NCBI RefSeq assembly: GCF_014324365.1
Contig: NZ_QEIG01000007.1
Span: 62,001 to 126,000, forward strand
Reading direction: 5' to 3'
From: Algoriphagus sp. AK58
Lineage (GTDB): Bacteria; Bacteroidota; Bacteroidia; Cytophagales; Cyclobacteriaceae
Length of the DNA stretch: 64,000 nt
In this document: positions 8,855 through 19,059 of the stretch, in pieces
How the letters are laid out: every line of letters starts with the position of its first letter
How positions within the stretch are numbered: the stretch's first letter is position 1
Notes under the pieces: model-generated
Database searches by the model: none
The model's input: only the letters and a program-made list of their open reading frames with translations
What the model was told of the DNA's origin: nothing
Translations under genes and position numbers: made by a program

Positions 8855-10641
8855 TCCTTCCAATCGATCAGGGCTTTTGCCCTAGCGCTTCCTATCACTT
8901 CTGCGAGTTGCTCTTCGGTTGCTTCTTTAATTTTTTTTACGGATTTAAAATGTTTCAGCAGTCGGTCTGCGGTATTCTCACCGATTCCCGGTATGGCAGT
9001 AAGCTGAGTCCCAAAAGCATTTTTGCTTCGGACCTTTCGATGGAAGGTGATCGCAAAACGGTGTGCTTCATCGCGTATTCTTTGGAGAAGCTTTAAGCTT
9101 TCCGACTTTTTATCGATGTGAATAGGATAGGAATCCCCAGGAAAATAAATTTCTTCCAATCGCTTTGCTATTCCGATAATGGGCATCTTGCCATAAATTC
9201 CGAGCTCCTGTAAAGCTTCTACCGCCGAGGAAAGTTGTCCTTTTCCCCCATCTATGACCACAAGTTTGGGCAGTGTTTTTTCTTCTTCCAGTAGTCTTTT
9301 ATATCGCCTAGTTACGATTTCCTTCATGCTAGCAAAGTCATTTGGCCCTTCCACCGTTTTGATATGGAAATGCCTGTATTCTTTTATTGCTGGCTTACCG
9401 TTGAGAAAGCATACCATGCTTGCCACAGGACTTGTCCCTTGAATGTTGGAGTTGTCAAAACATTCGATATGATCCGGAATTTCCTGTAGGCTCAGGTCTT
9501 GTTGGAGCTGCCTGATAACTCTGTCTTTTTTATCCTGATTCAGTCCCTGTAGAAGTGCCTTTTCTTTTTTGTAATAAAGAGCATTTTTCAGAGACAACTC
9601 AATTAGTTTCTTTTTATCTCCGATTTTTGGAACGGTCAAGTTCAATCCTTCTATTGGGTTTTCAGGTTCGATGTTGACGAGGATTTCTTCCGCATCACTT
9701 TGAAATTGATCTTGCAACCTGATTAATGCGGTGATCAAAAGTTCTTCTTCGGTTTCATCCAATCTTTTTTTCAATTCCACATTTTTTGAGGTGATCATTG
9801 CCCCATTTTTAACCCTCATGTAATTGACGTAGGCATTTTTTTCGTCTGAAACCACCGTGCAGACATCCAGATTGGCAATAGAAGGATTGGTAATGAGAGA
9901 TTTAGCTTGGTATTTTTCCAGCAAATCCAGCTTTTCTTTCATTTTTTGAGCCTTTTCAAATTCCAGGTTTTCTGCAAAGGCCTGCATTTCTTGCCTGAAG
10001 TAGGATTTGGCTAATCCCAAATTCCCTTTTAGGATATGTTTGGCATGTTCCAGATCTCGTAGATAGGCCGATTCCATCTGTTTTCCTACACAGGGACCTT
10101 GACAATTACCGATGTGGTATTCCAAACAGACCTTATATTTCCCCTCATTGATTTTCAAATATGAAAGATCCAGGTTGCAGGTACGGATGGTGAAGAGTTC
10201 CCTGATCAAATCAAGGACATTATTCATCGCTTTGACGTTTGCGAAAGGTCCAAAGTAAGTCCCCCTTTTTGGGATCAGTTTTCTGGTCGGAAAGATCCTT
10301 GGAAAGCTTTCTTTGGTGATAAGGAGGTAAGGGTAGGTCTTGTCATCCCGAAGTAAGATGTTGTATTTAGGCTGGATTTTTTTGATCAGATTGTTTTCCA
10401 GAAGCAATGCATCCAATTCTGAATCTACAAGTGTGATTTCGATTCGGACGATTTCCTTAACCATTCTTCTGGTTTTAAGATTCACTCCCGTGTTTTTGTT
10501 GAAATAACTGCTGACTCGTTTTCTTAGGCTCTTTGCCTTGCCAACATAGATCAGTTCATTTTCTGAATTGAAATATTTATACACTCCCGGATGGTCGGGT
10601 AGGGATAAGTGATCTTCCGGTAGAAAAGAGGAGGATTGCAT
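8836..10641 (-). CDS. uvrC: UvrABC excinuclease subunit C
   Basis: UvrC makes the dual incisions in nucleotide excision repair. The 601-residue protein has the full domain order: GIY-YIG nuclease (PGVYKYF...LIYVGKAKSLRKR, about 18-45), a Cys cluster (CNLDLSY...CLEYHIGNCQGPCVG), a UVR helical pair (EFEKAQKMKEKLDLLEKY, about 233-250), the RNase H-like second nuclease domain (IECFDNSNIQGTSPVASMV; VIDGGKGQL) and a C-terminal helix-hairpin-helix (LTAIPGIGENTADRLLKHF). The start is the ATG at 10641, from which the GIY-YIG domain follows after 17 residues. It is convergent with gldN and separated from the upstream penicillin-binding protein gene by a terminator and a small repeat. Confidence 0.97.
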   Translation of the reverse strand: MQSSSFLPEDHLSLPDHPGVYKYFNSENELIYVGKAKSLRKRVSSYFNKNTGVNLKTRRMVKEIVRIEITLVDSELDALLLENNLIKKIQPKYNILLRDDKTYPYLLITKESFPRIFPTRKLIPKRGTYFGPFANVKAMNNVLDLIRELFTIRTCNLDLSYLKINEGKYKVCLEYHIGNCQGPCVGKQMESAYLRDLEHAKHILKGNLGLAKSYFRQEMQAFAENLEFEKAQKMKEKLDLLEKYQAKSLITNPSIANLDVCTVVSDEKNAYVNYMRVKNGAMITSKNVELKKRLDETEEELLITALIRLQDQFQSDAEEILVNIEPENPIEGLNLTVPKIGDKKKLIELSLKNALYYKKEKALLQGLNQDKKDRVIRQLQQDLSLQEIPDHIECFDNSNIQGTSPVASMVCFLNGKPAIKEYRHFHIKTVEGPNDFASMKEIVTRRYKRLLEEEKTLPKLVVIDGGKGQLSSAVEALQELGIYGKMPIIGIAKRLEEIYFPGDSYPIHIDKKSESLKLLQRIRDEAHRFAITFHRKVRSKNAFGTQLTAIPGIGENTADRLLKHFKSVKKIKEATEEQLAEVIGSARAKALIDWKEKNKGA

Positions 10642-10697
10642 GGCCTAAAATTAGAAAAATAGATTTTTTGCTTTGCAGATACTGCTTTTAGATTTTA

Positions 10698-10734
10698 GAC
10701 ACAAGACACAAGACACAAGACACAAGACACAAGA
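10698..10734. repeat. 7-bp tandem repeat (GACACAA)x5
   Basis: Five head-to-tail copies of GACACAA, followed by GATTTT, lie between uvrC and the penicillin-binding protein gene. The same word recurs singly at about 42021-42050 and 48550-48570, so it belongs to a dispersed family. Confidence 0.85.
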
Positions 10735-10753
10735 TTTTTTTTTGGTAAACTGT

Positions 10754-10779
10754 AAAAAAACAGCCCAATAGTTGGGCTG
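10754..10779 (-). terminator. Terminator of the sprE/porW-PBP1A operon
   Basis: Read on the - strand, CAGCCCAA/TTGGGCTG (8-bp stem, 3-base loop) is followed by seven T. It lies 31 bp after the stop of the penicillin-binding protein gene. Confidence 0.85.
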
Positions 10780-10810
10780 CTTAGGATGGGTTCAGTATGA
10801 GGCTTGTTGA

Positions 10811-13114
10811 TTAAAAATCATTCTTTTTGGCATCATAATCAAAGTCTGCAAAACGCTGACTTTCCTGCTCGTATTTATCGCAGTTGATCTCGATACTTAG
10901 AGGTCTTTCAGGTCTTGGAAATGGACCTTTAGTATAGCCAAGGCTTGGGTCTGCATATACTTTGGCCATGTACTTCACCCATATGGGTCTGGCAGTCCTT
11001 GACCCTTGACCAGCAATCCAGCTTCGGAAGTGGATCGCACGATCGTCACCTCCTACCCAAGTTCCGGATACCAAATCTTTGCTGATACCCATATACCAAC
11101 CGTCAGAGGCATTTTGGGTGGTTCCTGTTTTTCCTCCCAGTTCATTTCCTTCTCTCAACGTCCAAGGTACCCCTTGGCTGGTTCCATCTTCTTCTTCAAA
11201 ACCACCTCTTAGCATATACGTCATCAGGTAGGCGTGTTCTTCGCTCATGGCCGGTTTTTTCCTAGGTGTAAACTGTTGGATGACGTTCCCGTTTTTGTCT
11301 TCGATTCGGTCAATGTAGTATGGCGTGGTATGTTCGCCTTTATTAACGAAGGTTCCGAAAGCACCCACCATTTCGAAAATGGAAACGTCGTTTACACCCA
11401 ATGCCAAGGAAGGTACTTCTTCCAAATCACTGGTGACTCCCAGTCTTCTTGCTGTTTCAATAACAATTTTTGGACTCAATTTTTTCATCATGTAGGCAGT
11501 GACGGAGTTGACCGATTGAGCCATTGCCTTTCTGATGGTCATTTTTTCATAGGAAAATTTCCCGTCTGCATTGGAAGGGCTCCAGGCTGGCTGTCCGGGG
11601 ATGTAAACTTCTACGGGCTGATCGATCACCGAATAACAAGGGCTGTATCCATTCTCTATGGCAGCTGCATAGACAAAAGGTTTGAAGGTGGAACCTGGCT
11701 GACGTTTCCCTTGCTTGACATGGTCAAACTTGAAATACTTGTGGTCAATGCCTCCTACCCAAGCCTTTACATGGCCGGTATGTGGGTCCATACTCATAAA
11801 GCCTGTCCTGAGAAATCTTTTATAATATCTCATGGAGTCCATCGTACTCATGAGCGTATCCCGTTCTCCTTCCCAGGAAAAAACCCTCATTTTTTTCTTC
11901 TCATTCAGTTTGATATTGATCGAGTCGGTATTGTCTCCATATCGGGCTTTTAGAAGGCGATAGGCTTCGGTTCGTTTTACAGCATCCTCAATAAAGTTTG
12001 GAATGACCTGCCAATTTTCATCGATCCAAGGATCTCTGTTCCCCATGTCTCTATAGAATGCCTTTTGGAGTTCAGACATGTGCTCCCGTACTGCTTCTTC
12101 TGCATAGCGCTGCATTCTGCTGTCCAGAGTCACATAAATTTTTAATCCATCCCCAAATAGGTCATAGGAAGATCCGTCGGATTTCAGATTTTCTTTTGTC
12201 CATTTCAGCAGATCTGCTTTTACAATCTCTCTGAAGTAGGTGGCCAAACCTTGGTTTTGGTTTTGCACCCGATAATCGAGTTCTATGGGTAGCTTAGAAA
12301 TAGAGTCATATTCCTCTTCAGTAAGCAATTCGCTTTTGAGCATTTGACCCAATACTGTATTTCTTCTTCTTAAGGAATTGTCCGGATTGAAAACTGGGCT
12401 GTAATAGGTCGGGGCTTTGAAAAGGCCCACTAAAACGGCTGATTCTTGGATGTTTAGTTCTGCCGGGGTTTTATTAAAGAAGGTCGCAGCAGCAGTCTTG
12501 ATACCGTAAGCATTTGAACCAAACTCTGAGGTATTGAGATAGAGGGTCAGAATTTCATTTTTGGTGTAGGCACGCTCCAGTTGGGTAGCCACGATCCATT
12601 CTTTTGTTTTGATGATCAGCATCCGTAGACCAGGCACTGAACTTAGAATCCCCTGACTGGCATCGTTACGTGTTTTGAACAGGTTTTTTGCCGTCTGTTG
12701 GCTTAGGGTGGAACCTCCGCCCGCATCTTGGCCCAATAAAATGGACTTGACAAAAACGCGAAGCATGGCCGTCATGTCTATTCCCGAATGATCTTCAAAT
12801 CGTACATCTTCGGTTGCAATCAAGGCATTGACCAAGTTTGGAGATAGTTCTTCAAAGTTGACAGGGCTTCTGTTTTCTCGGAAATAGGTTCCCAAAAGCA
12901 CTCCGTCTGCAGAGTAAAGTTCGGATGCTAATTCACTTTCGGGGTTTTCAAGAGCTTTGAAATCTGGAAGTGCTCCGAAAAGCCCCAGGAAATTGATACT
13001 AACCATCCAAACAAACAGGATGAACAGCGCCAAGCCTCCGAAGAATGCGATCCAGAGGTATTTGATTGTTTTACCGGCCCAAGAAGCTATGGAGGGTTTG
13101 GTATTTTTGGACAT
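10811..13114 (-). CDS. Class A penicillin-binding protein (PBP1A type)
   Basis: A bifunctional peptidoglycan synthase that polymerises glycan strands from lipid II and cross-links the peptides, anchored in the inner membrane. The 767 residues contain one N-terminal helix (about 15-45), a GT51 transglycosylase domain (ATEDVRFEDHSGID, GGSTLSQQTAKNLF) and a transpeptidase domain with SxxK (PGSTFKPFVYA), SxN (SVNSVTAYM) and KTGTT. The length fits the family. It begins 3 bp after sprE/porW, so the two are almost certainly one transcript, ended by the hairpin at 10754-10779. Confidence 0.96.
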   Translation of the reverse strand: MSKNTKPSIASWAGKTIKYLWIAFFGGLALFILFVWMVSINFLGLFGALPDFKALENPESELASELYSADGVLLGTYFRENRSPVNFEELSPNLVNALIATEDVRFEDHSGIDMTAMLRVFVKSILLGQDAGGGSTLSQQTAKNLFKTRNDASQGILSSVPGLRMLIIKTKEWIVATQLERAYTKNEILTLYLNTSEFGSNAYGIKTAAATFFNKTPAELNIQESAVLVGLFKAPTYYSPVFNPDNSLRRRNTVLGQMLKSELLTEEEYDSISKLPIELDYRVQNQNQGLATYFREIVKADLLKWTKENLKSDGSSYDLFGDGLKIYVTLDSRMQRYAEEAVREHMSELQKAFYRDMGNRDPWIDENWQVIPNFIEDAVKRTEAYRLLKARYGDNTDSINIKLNEKKKMRVFSWEGERDTLMSTMDSMRYYKRFLRTGFMSMDPHTGHVKAWVGGIDHKYFKFDHVKQGKRQPGSTFKPFVYAAAIENGYSPCYSVIDQPVEVYIPGQPAWSPSNADGKFSYEKMTIRKAMAQSVNSVTAYMMKKLSPKIVIETARRLGVTSDLEEVPSLALGVNDVSIFEMVGAFGTFVNKGEHTTPYYIDRIEDKNGNVIQQFTPRKKPAMSEEHAYLMTYMLRGGFEEEDGTSQGVPWTLREGNELGGKTGTTQNASDGWYMGISKDLVSGTWVGGDDRAIHFRSWIAGQGSRTARPIWVKYMAKVYADPSLGYTKGPFPRPERPLSIEINCDKYEQESQRFADFDYDAKKNDF

Positions 13115-13117
13115 AAA

Positions 13118-15742
13118 TTACTGATAAATAGTCCTGAAGAAGAGTAGGTATTCCTCCAGGTTTTTGGTTTTGTTTAGGGTTTGAAAGTTCTCGATCGAGA
13201 TAAAGAAGGATTTAGATTTTGCTTCTTCAGTAAGACCTGTGGACTTAAACTCTTCCGAAAATTTCTTATAGTATTCCAATGCTTTTTCTGAATTGGCAAA
13301 TGGACTGATGATATAGATGGAGTTTTCCTGATTCATGTTCATATTTCCAGTCCGCAGGCGGGCATTGCTAAAAGCTTGCGCATGGAAATTCTCCAGATCA
13401 CCCAGCAAATTTTTGGCCGCTTCTACTTCTGATGGAGTCAAAGCGATGACAAAAATATGCGTTTGTGATTCATTAATCTTATAAGGTGAATCTGCGGGGA
13501 CCTCCGGTCTTTTTTCTTCGATAATATTTTCGTTTACCGCAAGGGCAGAATCCCCTTCAGCCTTATCCTCTTTTTCCAAAGAAGCCAACTCTTCTTCACT
13601 CAGTAGGGGGCGAAGCATAATTCTTGCCAAATTTACTAATTCAGGATCTTTGGTGTTTTGGATATAAGCCTCGAGCTTGGATTTGTATCTATCCCTACTC
13701 TCGATTTTTCCGGTGACCATAATATCCAAAAGGAGCAATTTTTCGGTATTTCTTGTCAAAGGATATTCTTCGAGTGTGGTGATGATCAGCTTTCTTGCCT
13801 GATCATATTGCCCTCCATAATAGGCTTGATACGCCTCTTCGTATCTTTTAGAAGATTCAAGGTAGGCCAAATTACCCGAGGCCGCATCCGGATTATTAAC
13901 CGAAAAAGTATAAGGTGACTCTGGATATTCCCGGTTTAATCGCCCCACATATTGCTGGCTATTCCCCCCTACTTCCTTTTGTCCCAAATAGAGTAAATAA
14001 TAAGCTTCTGGCTTTTTTATGGTATTGGGGTAAAGAATGATAAGGGTTTCCAGATTATCGATGCTGGATTGAGTATCCTTTAGGTCAAAGTAGAGCAATT
14101 TTCCCAACTCGAAATACGAATCTTCCAATTGATTATTGATCAAATCGAGCTGTTCGGGAGAGTTTGGTATTTGGGCAAGCAGGCTTTCCAAGGAAGGAAG
14201 ACTGGCCAAAATCGAGCTTTCTGACATCGAGGAAGAATCAGGCTTAGTGGCCTGTGGAGAGCTTTGTCCTGAAGTTTGAAACAAGGCAGACCGCCTTCTC
14301 CAGTTATCTTGCAGGGGGCGGTTTCCCCATGTTCTGCTGAATTCAATCGCCCCTTGTTGCATAGCGGCCCCATTGTCAAAATAAAAACTGGATCCGGTGT
14401 TTTTTCCGCTGAATGCCAGCAAATTATCAAAAATATTGGCGCTTTTGGGCTGAGACTTTTGTGCGGATTCTTTGATCAATCGTTCCTCTTCAGAGGCTAA
14501 ATAGGCTTCCATCCGCATCCGTTGCTCCATCTCACCGAGAGAGGCTAGGTTAACCAAGCTATCATTGAGTTGGATTCGCTCATAATGAAACACAAATTGG
14601 TCCAACGTGCTCTTTTGATCCTTTATTTGAATTGCTACAGGATCTTCCTCTTTGATAAAGGTAAGTGCACTGTCGAGATAGTATTTGGTAGCCCGGTAAT
14701 CTTTAAATTCATTGAGGTTAATCTCTGCGAGTTTCTGATAGATGTAGCCCTTTAGCCTCGGGTTTGACCCCGGTTCTTTGGCCGCTTGGTGGAGAAGCTG
14801 AACTGTGAGCGGAGTATCTCCCTGTTTTTCTTCAAAAAGGGCCTTTTCGTATACGACCACATCTTTTAGATCCTTGTTTTTGGGATCTTTATACAGATCA
14901 TCGTAGTAATTCCTGACTTTTCGAAGATCTTTGGAGGCATTGAGCTCGGCTACTTGCTGTGCGTATAAAGTGGCAAAGAAGCTACGTTCATAAGGAGGAT
15001 TTCCATCGAGGGCCTTTTTATAGTAATCGTAAGCTAAGGCATCCAAACCTTCTTTCTGATAACGCTGGGCAAGGATAAAATGAATTCTTGACAAGTCTTT
15101 TTTGTCTGTTGCATATTCCGAAGCCCGATCCAAAGCACCGATGACACCGTTTTGATCGGAGCGCATTTCGTAGTAATAAGCTAAGGTTTTGAAAAGCTCA
15201 AATCGGTTTTCCTCATTGATCTCTGTCTCCTTCGATAAGTAATCAATCGTAAAATTCGCATCCTCAGTGGCTCTTTGGTCCACGTAGAGGCGAAGCAGGC
15301 TGATAAGGGCTTTGTGCCTCAAGTCTTTGTCTTTGCTTTGGCTATTGACATAGCGGAAAGCATTTTTTGAATCGTCAACTTGAGCTTGGAGGTAATCGAT
15401 TTTTCCGATGAGGTAGTAGCTGTCGTCCACCCATTTGGATATACGGTGCCAGTCGATTGCCTTGGATGAAAGCTCTCGGGCAGAATCCAGTTTGGCCTTA
15501 TTTTGTCGGATGGTGGCCGAATCAATTGGAATAAATACAGGCAATACCTGCGTATAATCCTCTTTGTAATTCGACTTTACCTGATTTTCTACTTCTTTGA
15601 TTTTAACATCTGCCAAGTAATAGGCATTGAAATGAGAGGTGAGATTGTGAAATGCCCGATTGGTAAAGGTGTTTCGCTCGGAGGAACATGCTCCTAAAAA
15701 AATGAATATTCCTATTCCAAGTAGGACGGCTGTTTTTCTCAT
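13118..15742 (-). CDS. sprE: Type IX secretion TPR lipoprotein SprE/PorW
   Basis: SprE (Flavobacterium) and PorW (Porphyromonas) are outer membrane lipoproteins with TPR repeats required for type IX secretion. This 874-residue protein has a lipoprotein signal (lipobox FLGAC, Cys19) followed by SSERNTFTNRAFHNLTSHFN, the typical N-terminus of this family. Long arrays of TPR-like helices cover about residues 100-400 and 530-680, separated by a low-complexity Ser/Gln-rich linker, and the C-terminal ~130 residues resemble the family tail. It lies 5 kb from gldKLMN on the opposite strand and is the first gene of a two-gene operon with a class A PBP. The divergent atpZ-like gene begins 127 bp away. 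Confidence 0.88.
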   Translation of the reverse strand: MRKTAVLLGIGIFIFLGACSSERNTFTNRAFHNLTSHFNAYYLADVKIKEVENQVKSNYKEDYTQVLPVFIPIDSATIRQNKAKLDSARELSSKAIDWHRISKWVDDSYYLIGKIDYLQAQVDDSKNAFRYVNSQSKDKDLRHKALISLLRLYVDQRATEDANFTIDYLSKETEINEENRFELFKTLAYYYEMRSDQNGVIGALDRASEYATDKKDLSRIHFILAQRYQKEGLDALAYDYYKKALDGNPPYERSFFATLYAQQVAELNASKDLRKVRNYYDDLYKDPKNKDLKDVVVYEKALFEEKQGDTPLTVQLLHQAAKEPGSNPRLKGYIYQKLAEINLNEFKDYRATKYYLDSALTFIKEEDPVAIQIKDQKSTLDQFVFHYERIQLNDSLVNLASLGEMEQRMRMEAYLASEEERLIKESAQKSQPKSANIFDNLLAFSGKNTGSSFYFDNGAAMQQGAIEFSRTWGNRPLQDNWRRRSALFQTSGQSSPQATKPDSSSMSESSILASLPSLESLLAQIPNSPEQLDLINNQLEDSYFELGKLLYFDLKDTQSSIDNLETLIILYPNTIKKPEAYYLLYLGQKEVGGNSQQYVGRLNREYPESPYTFSVNNPDAASGNLAYLESSKRYEEAYQAYYGGQYDQARKLIITTLEEYPLTRNTEKLLLLDIMVTGKIESRDRYKSKLEAYIQNTKDPELVNLARIMLRPLLSEEELASLEKEDKAEGDSALAVNENIIEEKRPEVPADSPYKINESQTHIFVIALTPSEVEAAKNLLGDLENFHAQAFSNARLRTGNMNMNQENSIYIISPFANSEKALEYYKKFSEEFKSTGLTEEAKSKSFFISIENFQTLNKTKNLEEYLLFFRTIYQ

Positions 15743-15855
15743 TTATGAATTTTCCTTATCAAGGTACCAAAATAGGGCTTTTACTGTACTTACCGAACGA
15801 ATTGCCCGAGGGATTATTCTTCAATAGAAAAAGGCGAAGACTATTTTGAAAAATT

Positions 15856-15863
15856 TAACTTTG
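15856..15863 (+). promoter_or_regulatory. Candidate -7 element of the ATP synthase operon
   Basis: TAACTTTG matches TAnnTTTG exactly and lies 6 bp before the first gene of the operon. If used, the mRNA would have almost no leader. No correctly spaced -33 TTTG was found. Confidence 0.35.
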
Positions 15864-15869
15864 AAAATC

Positions 15870-16103
15870 ATGACTTCACCTCGCTCTCCCAAATCCCCCA
15901 AAGAAAATGGTACTCCAACTTGGGCAAAGTACATGGGGCTTTCTTTTCAGCTGTTTGCAGTGATTGGAGGTGGTACGGCATTGGGTTGGTGGATTCAGCA
16001 GAAGAGTGCCATGAAGTTCCCCTTGTGGTTGCTTTTGTTTTGTTTCGGATCTATTCTATTGGCATTTTATCAGCTTTGGAAGTCGATGCAGCAGGATAAC
16101 TAG
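15870..16103 (+). CDS. AtpZ/AtpI family small membrane protein
   Basis: A 77-residue protein with a basic, Pro/Ser-rich N-terminus and two membrane helices (about 22-41 and 49-69). This is the AtpZ/AtpI pattern, including MGLSFQLFAVIGGGTALGWWI. These proteins precede F0 genes and are thought to help assemble the c-ring or move Mg2+. The ATG at 15870 is preferred; a TTG at 15846 would only add eight residues. It opens the ATP synthase operon. Confidence 0.8.
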   Translation: MTSPRSPKSPKENGTPTWAKYMGLSFQLFAVIGGGTALGWWIQQKSAMKFPLWLLLFCFGSILLAFYQLWKSMQQDN

Positions 16104-16153
16104 CTCAAATTCAAAAAAGGAAGTACTTTTGAGCTTTCATAAAAGCCGGGATA

Positions 16154-16537
16154 ATGAAAATGCGAAACAACTTTCATGTCAGATTTTTTCTGTTCACACT
16201 TTTGGTCGTTGGAGTGGTATTGGTCTTCCAAGAATTGCTGCCGAAAACTATCCATAAGGATATTTTTATCATTCTGGGATTCATCGTGGGCTTATCCTAC
16301 TTGGTCAGTGCATTTGCTCTTTGGCTATACAAAAAATCTCCAGAAAATTTCCTTCAAATCAAGCTTCTCGGAATGGTTATCAGGATTCTGAGCTCTTTGG
16401 GCTTCATCGCTATCCTGGTAGTTATGGGTGTGGAAAATATTATTTTGTTTATTGCCAATTTCTTTATTCTTTTTTTGTTCTACCTGATTTTTGATATCTA
16501 CACCTTTATTTCTAACTTGCGCCCGATTTCGAAGTAG
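16154..16537 (+). CDS. Four-helix membrane protein of the ATP synthase operon
   Basis: A 127-residue, very hydrophobic protein with four predicted helices (about 8-26, 36-56, 67-87 and 90-115). It sits between the AtpZ-like gene and atpB, where Bacteroidota usually carry a poorly conserved AtpI-like gene. The sequence shows no catalytic motif. A role in F0 assembly is inferred from position only. The gap to atpB is 19 bp. Confidence 0.65.
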   Translation: MKMRNNFHVRFFLFTLLVVGVVLVFQELLPKTIHKDIFIILGFIVGLSYLVSAFALWLYKKSPENFLQIKLLGMVIRILSSLGFIAILVVMGVENIILFIANFFILFLFYLIFDIYTFISNLRPISK

Positions 16538-16556
16538 CCCTCAAAAAAACGAGTTG

Positions 16557-17899
<1,343 letters not shown>

Positions 17900-17911
17900 G
17901 AACAAATGAAT

Positions 17912-17936
17912 GGGGATTGGCGCTAGGCCAATCCCC
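17912..17936 (+). promoter_or_regulatory. Intercistronic hairpin after atpE
   Basis: A perfect 10-bp stem GGGGATTGGC/GCCAATCCCC with a 5-base loop lies between atpE and atpF. The stem is followed by TCACTTTTG, a poor terminator tail, and the operon must continue to atpF. It is therefore more likely a partial terminator or 3' stabiliser that favours the c subunit. Confidence 0.6.
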
Positions 17937-17973
17937 TCACTTTTGAACAAAAACGAAATTAATCCTCCCTACC

Positions 17974-18468
17974 ATGGATCTGATTATACCTAGTGCCGGT
18001 CTGATTTTCTGGCAACTCTTCGGCTTCTTAGCCCTTTTGTTTATCCTGATCAAATTTGCCTGGAAGCCTATGTTGGCCACCTTGGCGGAACGTGAGGCAA
18101 GCATTGATGGAGCGCTGAAGGCAGCTGAGCAGGCTAGAAATGAAATGGCAAACTTGAAGGCAGAAAATGAAAAACTCCTTCAGGAAGCAAGACTGGAGCG
18201 AGATACCATTTTGAAAAAAGCTCAAGAGGCTTCTGCCAAAATGATCGAAGACGCCAAGATTGAAGCGGGCAAGCAAGGTGCTCAAATGATCGAGACTGCT
18301 AAAGCAGTCATCGAGACTGAGAAAAAGGCTGCCTTGACTGAAGTCAAAAATCAAGTAGCTGCCTTGACTTTGGAAGTAACTGAGAAATTACTTCGCAAGA
18401 AATTGGCTGACGAAAAGGCTCAGAAAGAGCTTGTGGATGAATTCGTAAAAGATATTAAGCTTAACTAA
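17974..18468 (+). CDS. atpF: F0F1 ATP synthase subunit b
   Basis: The peripheral stalk subunit. The 164-residue protein has one N-terminal membrane helix (about 8-27, FWQLFGFLALLFILIKF) followed by KPMLATLAEREASIDGALKAAE, the conserved start of the cytoplasmic helix. A continuous Ala/Glu/Lys-rich coiled coil runs to the C-terminus. The length is normal. The gap to atpH is 6 bp. Confidence 0.96.
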   Translation: MDLIIPSAGLIFWQLFGFLALLFILIKFAWKPMLATLAEREASIDGALKAAEQARNEMANLKAENEKLLQEARLERDTILKKAQEASAKMIEDAKIEAGKQGAQMIETAKAVIETEKKAALTEVKNQVAALTLEVTEKLLRKKLADEKAQKELVDEFVKDIKLN

Positions 18469-18474
18469 GCCCTC

Positions 18475-19038
18475 ATGTCAAACCAAAGAGTTGCATATGC
18501 TTATGCCAAATCTCTGATGGAATTGGCCATCGAAAGAGGTCAGTTGGAAGAAGTCTATCAGGACTTTCTTCACCTGGCTAAAATGGCCCGTTCAAACAGA
18601 GACCTTGAACTTGCCATGAGAAATCCCATCGTGAGTTCAGACAAAAAGCTAAAGATTCTAAAGACTCTCTATGAAAAAAGAGGGGCTACTCAGGCGACCT
18701 TGTCTTTCTTCGAAATTATCTGCCGCAAGAACAGAGAAGTAATTTTGGCGGATATCGCAAGAGAATTTCAGGTTCAGTATCAGATTCATAGCAACATCCA
18801 AGTGGCTGAGGTGACTACTACTTTTCCTTTGGATGATAAGCTTAGAGCGGAGTTTTCCAAGATTGTGTTGGAGATCACCGGAATGAAAGAAGTGAAGCTT
18901 ACAGAAAAAATAAATCCAGAATTGATCGGTGGCTTCATCTTAAGAGTTAATGACCGTCAGCTGGATGAATCCTTAAGCAGTAAATTGAAAGCGCTTAGAG
19001 TTCAATTTGCCGAAAATCAATACCAAAGTAAAATCTAA
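18475..19038 (+). CDS. atpH: F0F1 ATP synthase subunit delta
   Basis: Delta joins the b stalk to the top of the F1 head. The 187-residue protein shows RVAYAYAKSLMELAIERGQLE at the N-terminus (helical bundle), AMRNPIVSSDKKLKIL near residue 55 and the C-terminal LTEKINPELIGGFILRVNDR signature. It lies between atpF and atpA. Confidence 0.95.
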   Translation: MSNQRVAYAYAKSLMELAIERGQLEEVYQDFLHLAKMARSNRDLELAMRNPIVSSDKKLKILKTLYEKRGATQATLSFFEIICRKNREVILADIAREFQVQYQIHSNIQVAEVTTTFPLDDKLRAEFSKIVLEITGMKEVKLTEKINPELIGGFILRVNDRQLDESLSSKLKALRVQFAENQYQSKI

Positions 19039-19059
19039 AAAGCATTAATAGACGATAAC

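Noticed and set aside
10698..10734. Possible CRISPR-like array
   Set aside because: The GACACAA units are contiguous 7-mers without spacers, and no cas gene is nearby.
11234..11953. 239-codon open frame on the + strand inside the penicillin-binding protein gene
   Set aside because: Antisense to a certain gene, with no start context or protein-like motifs.
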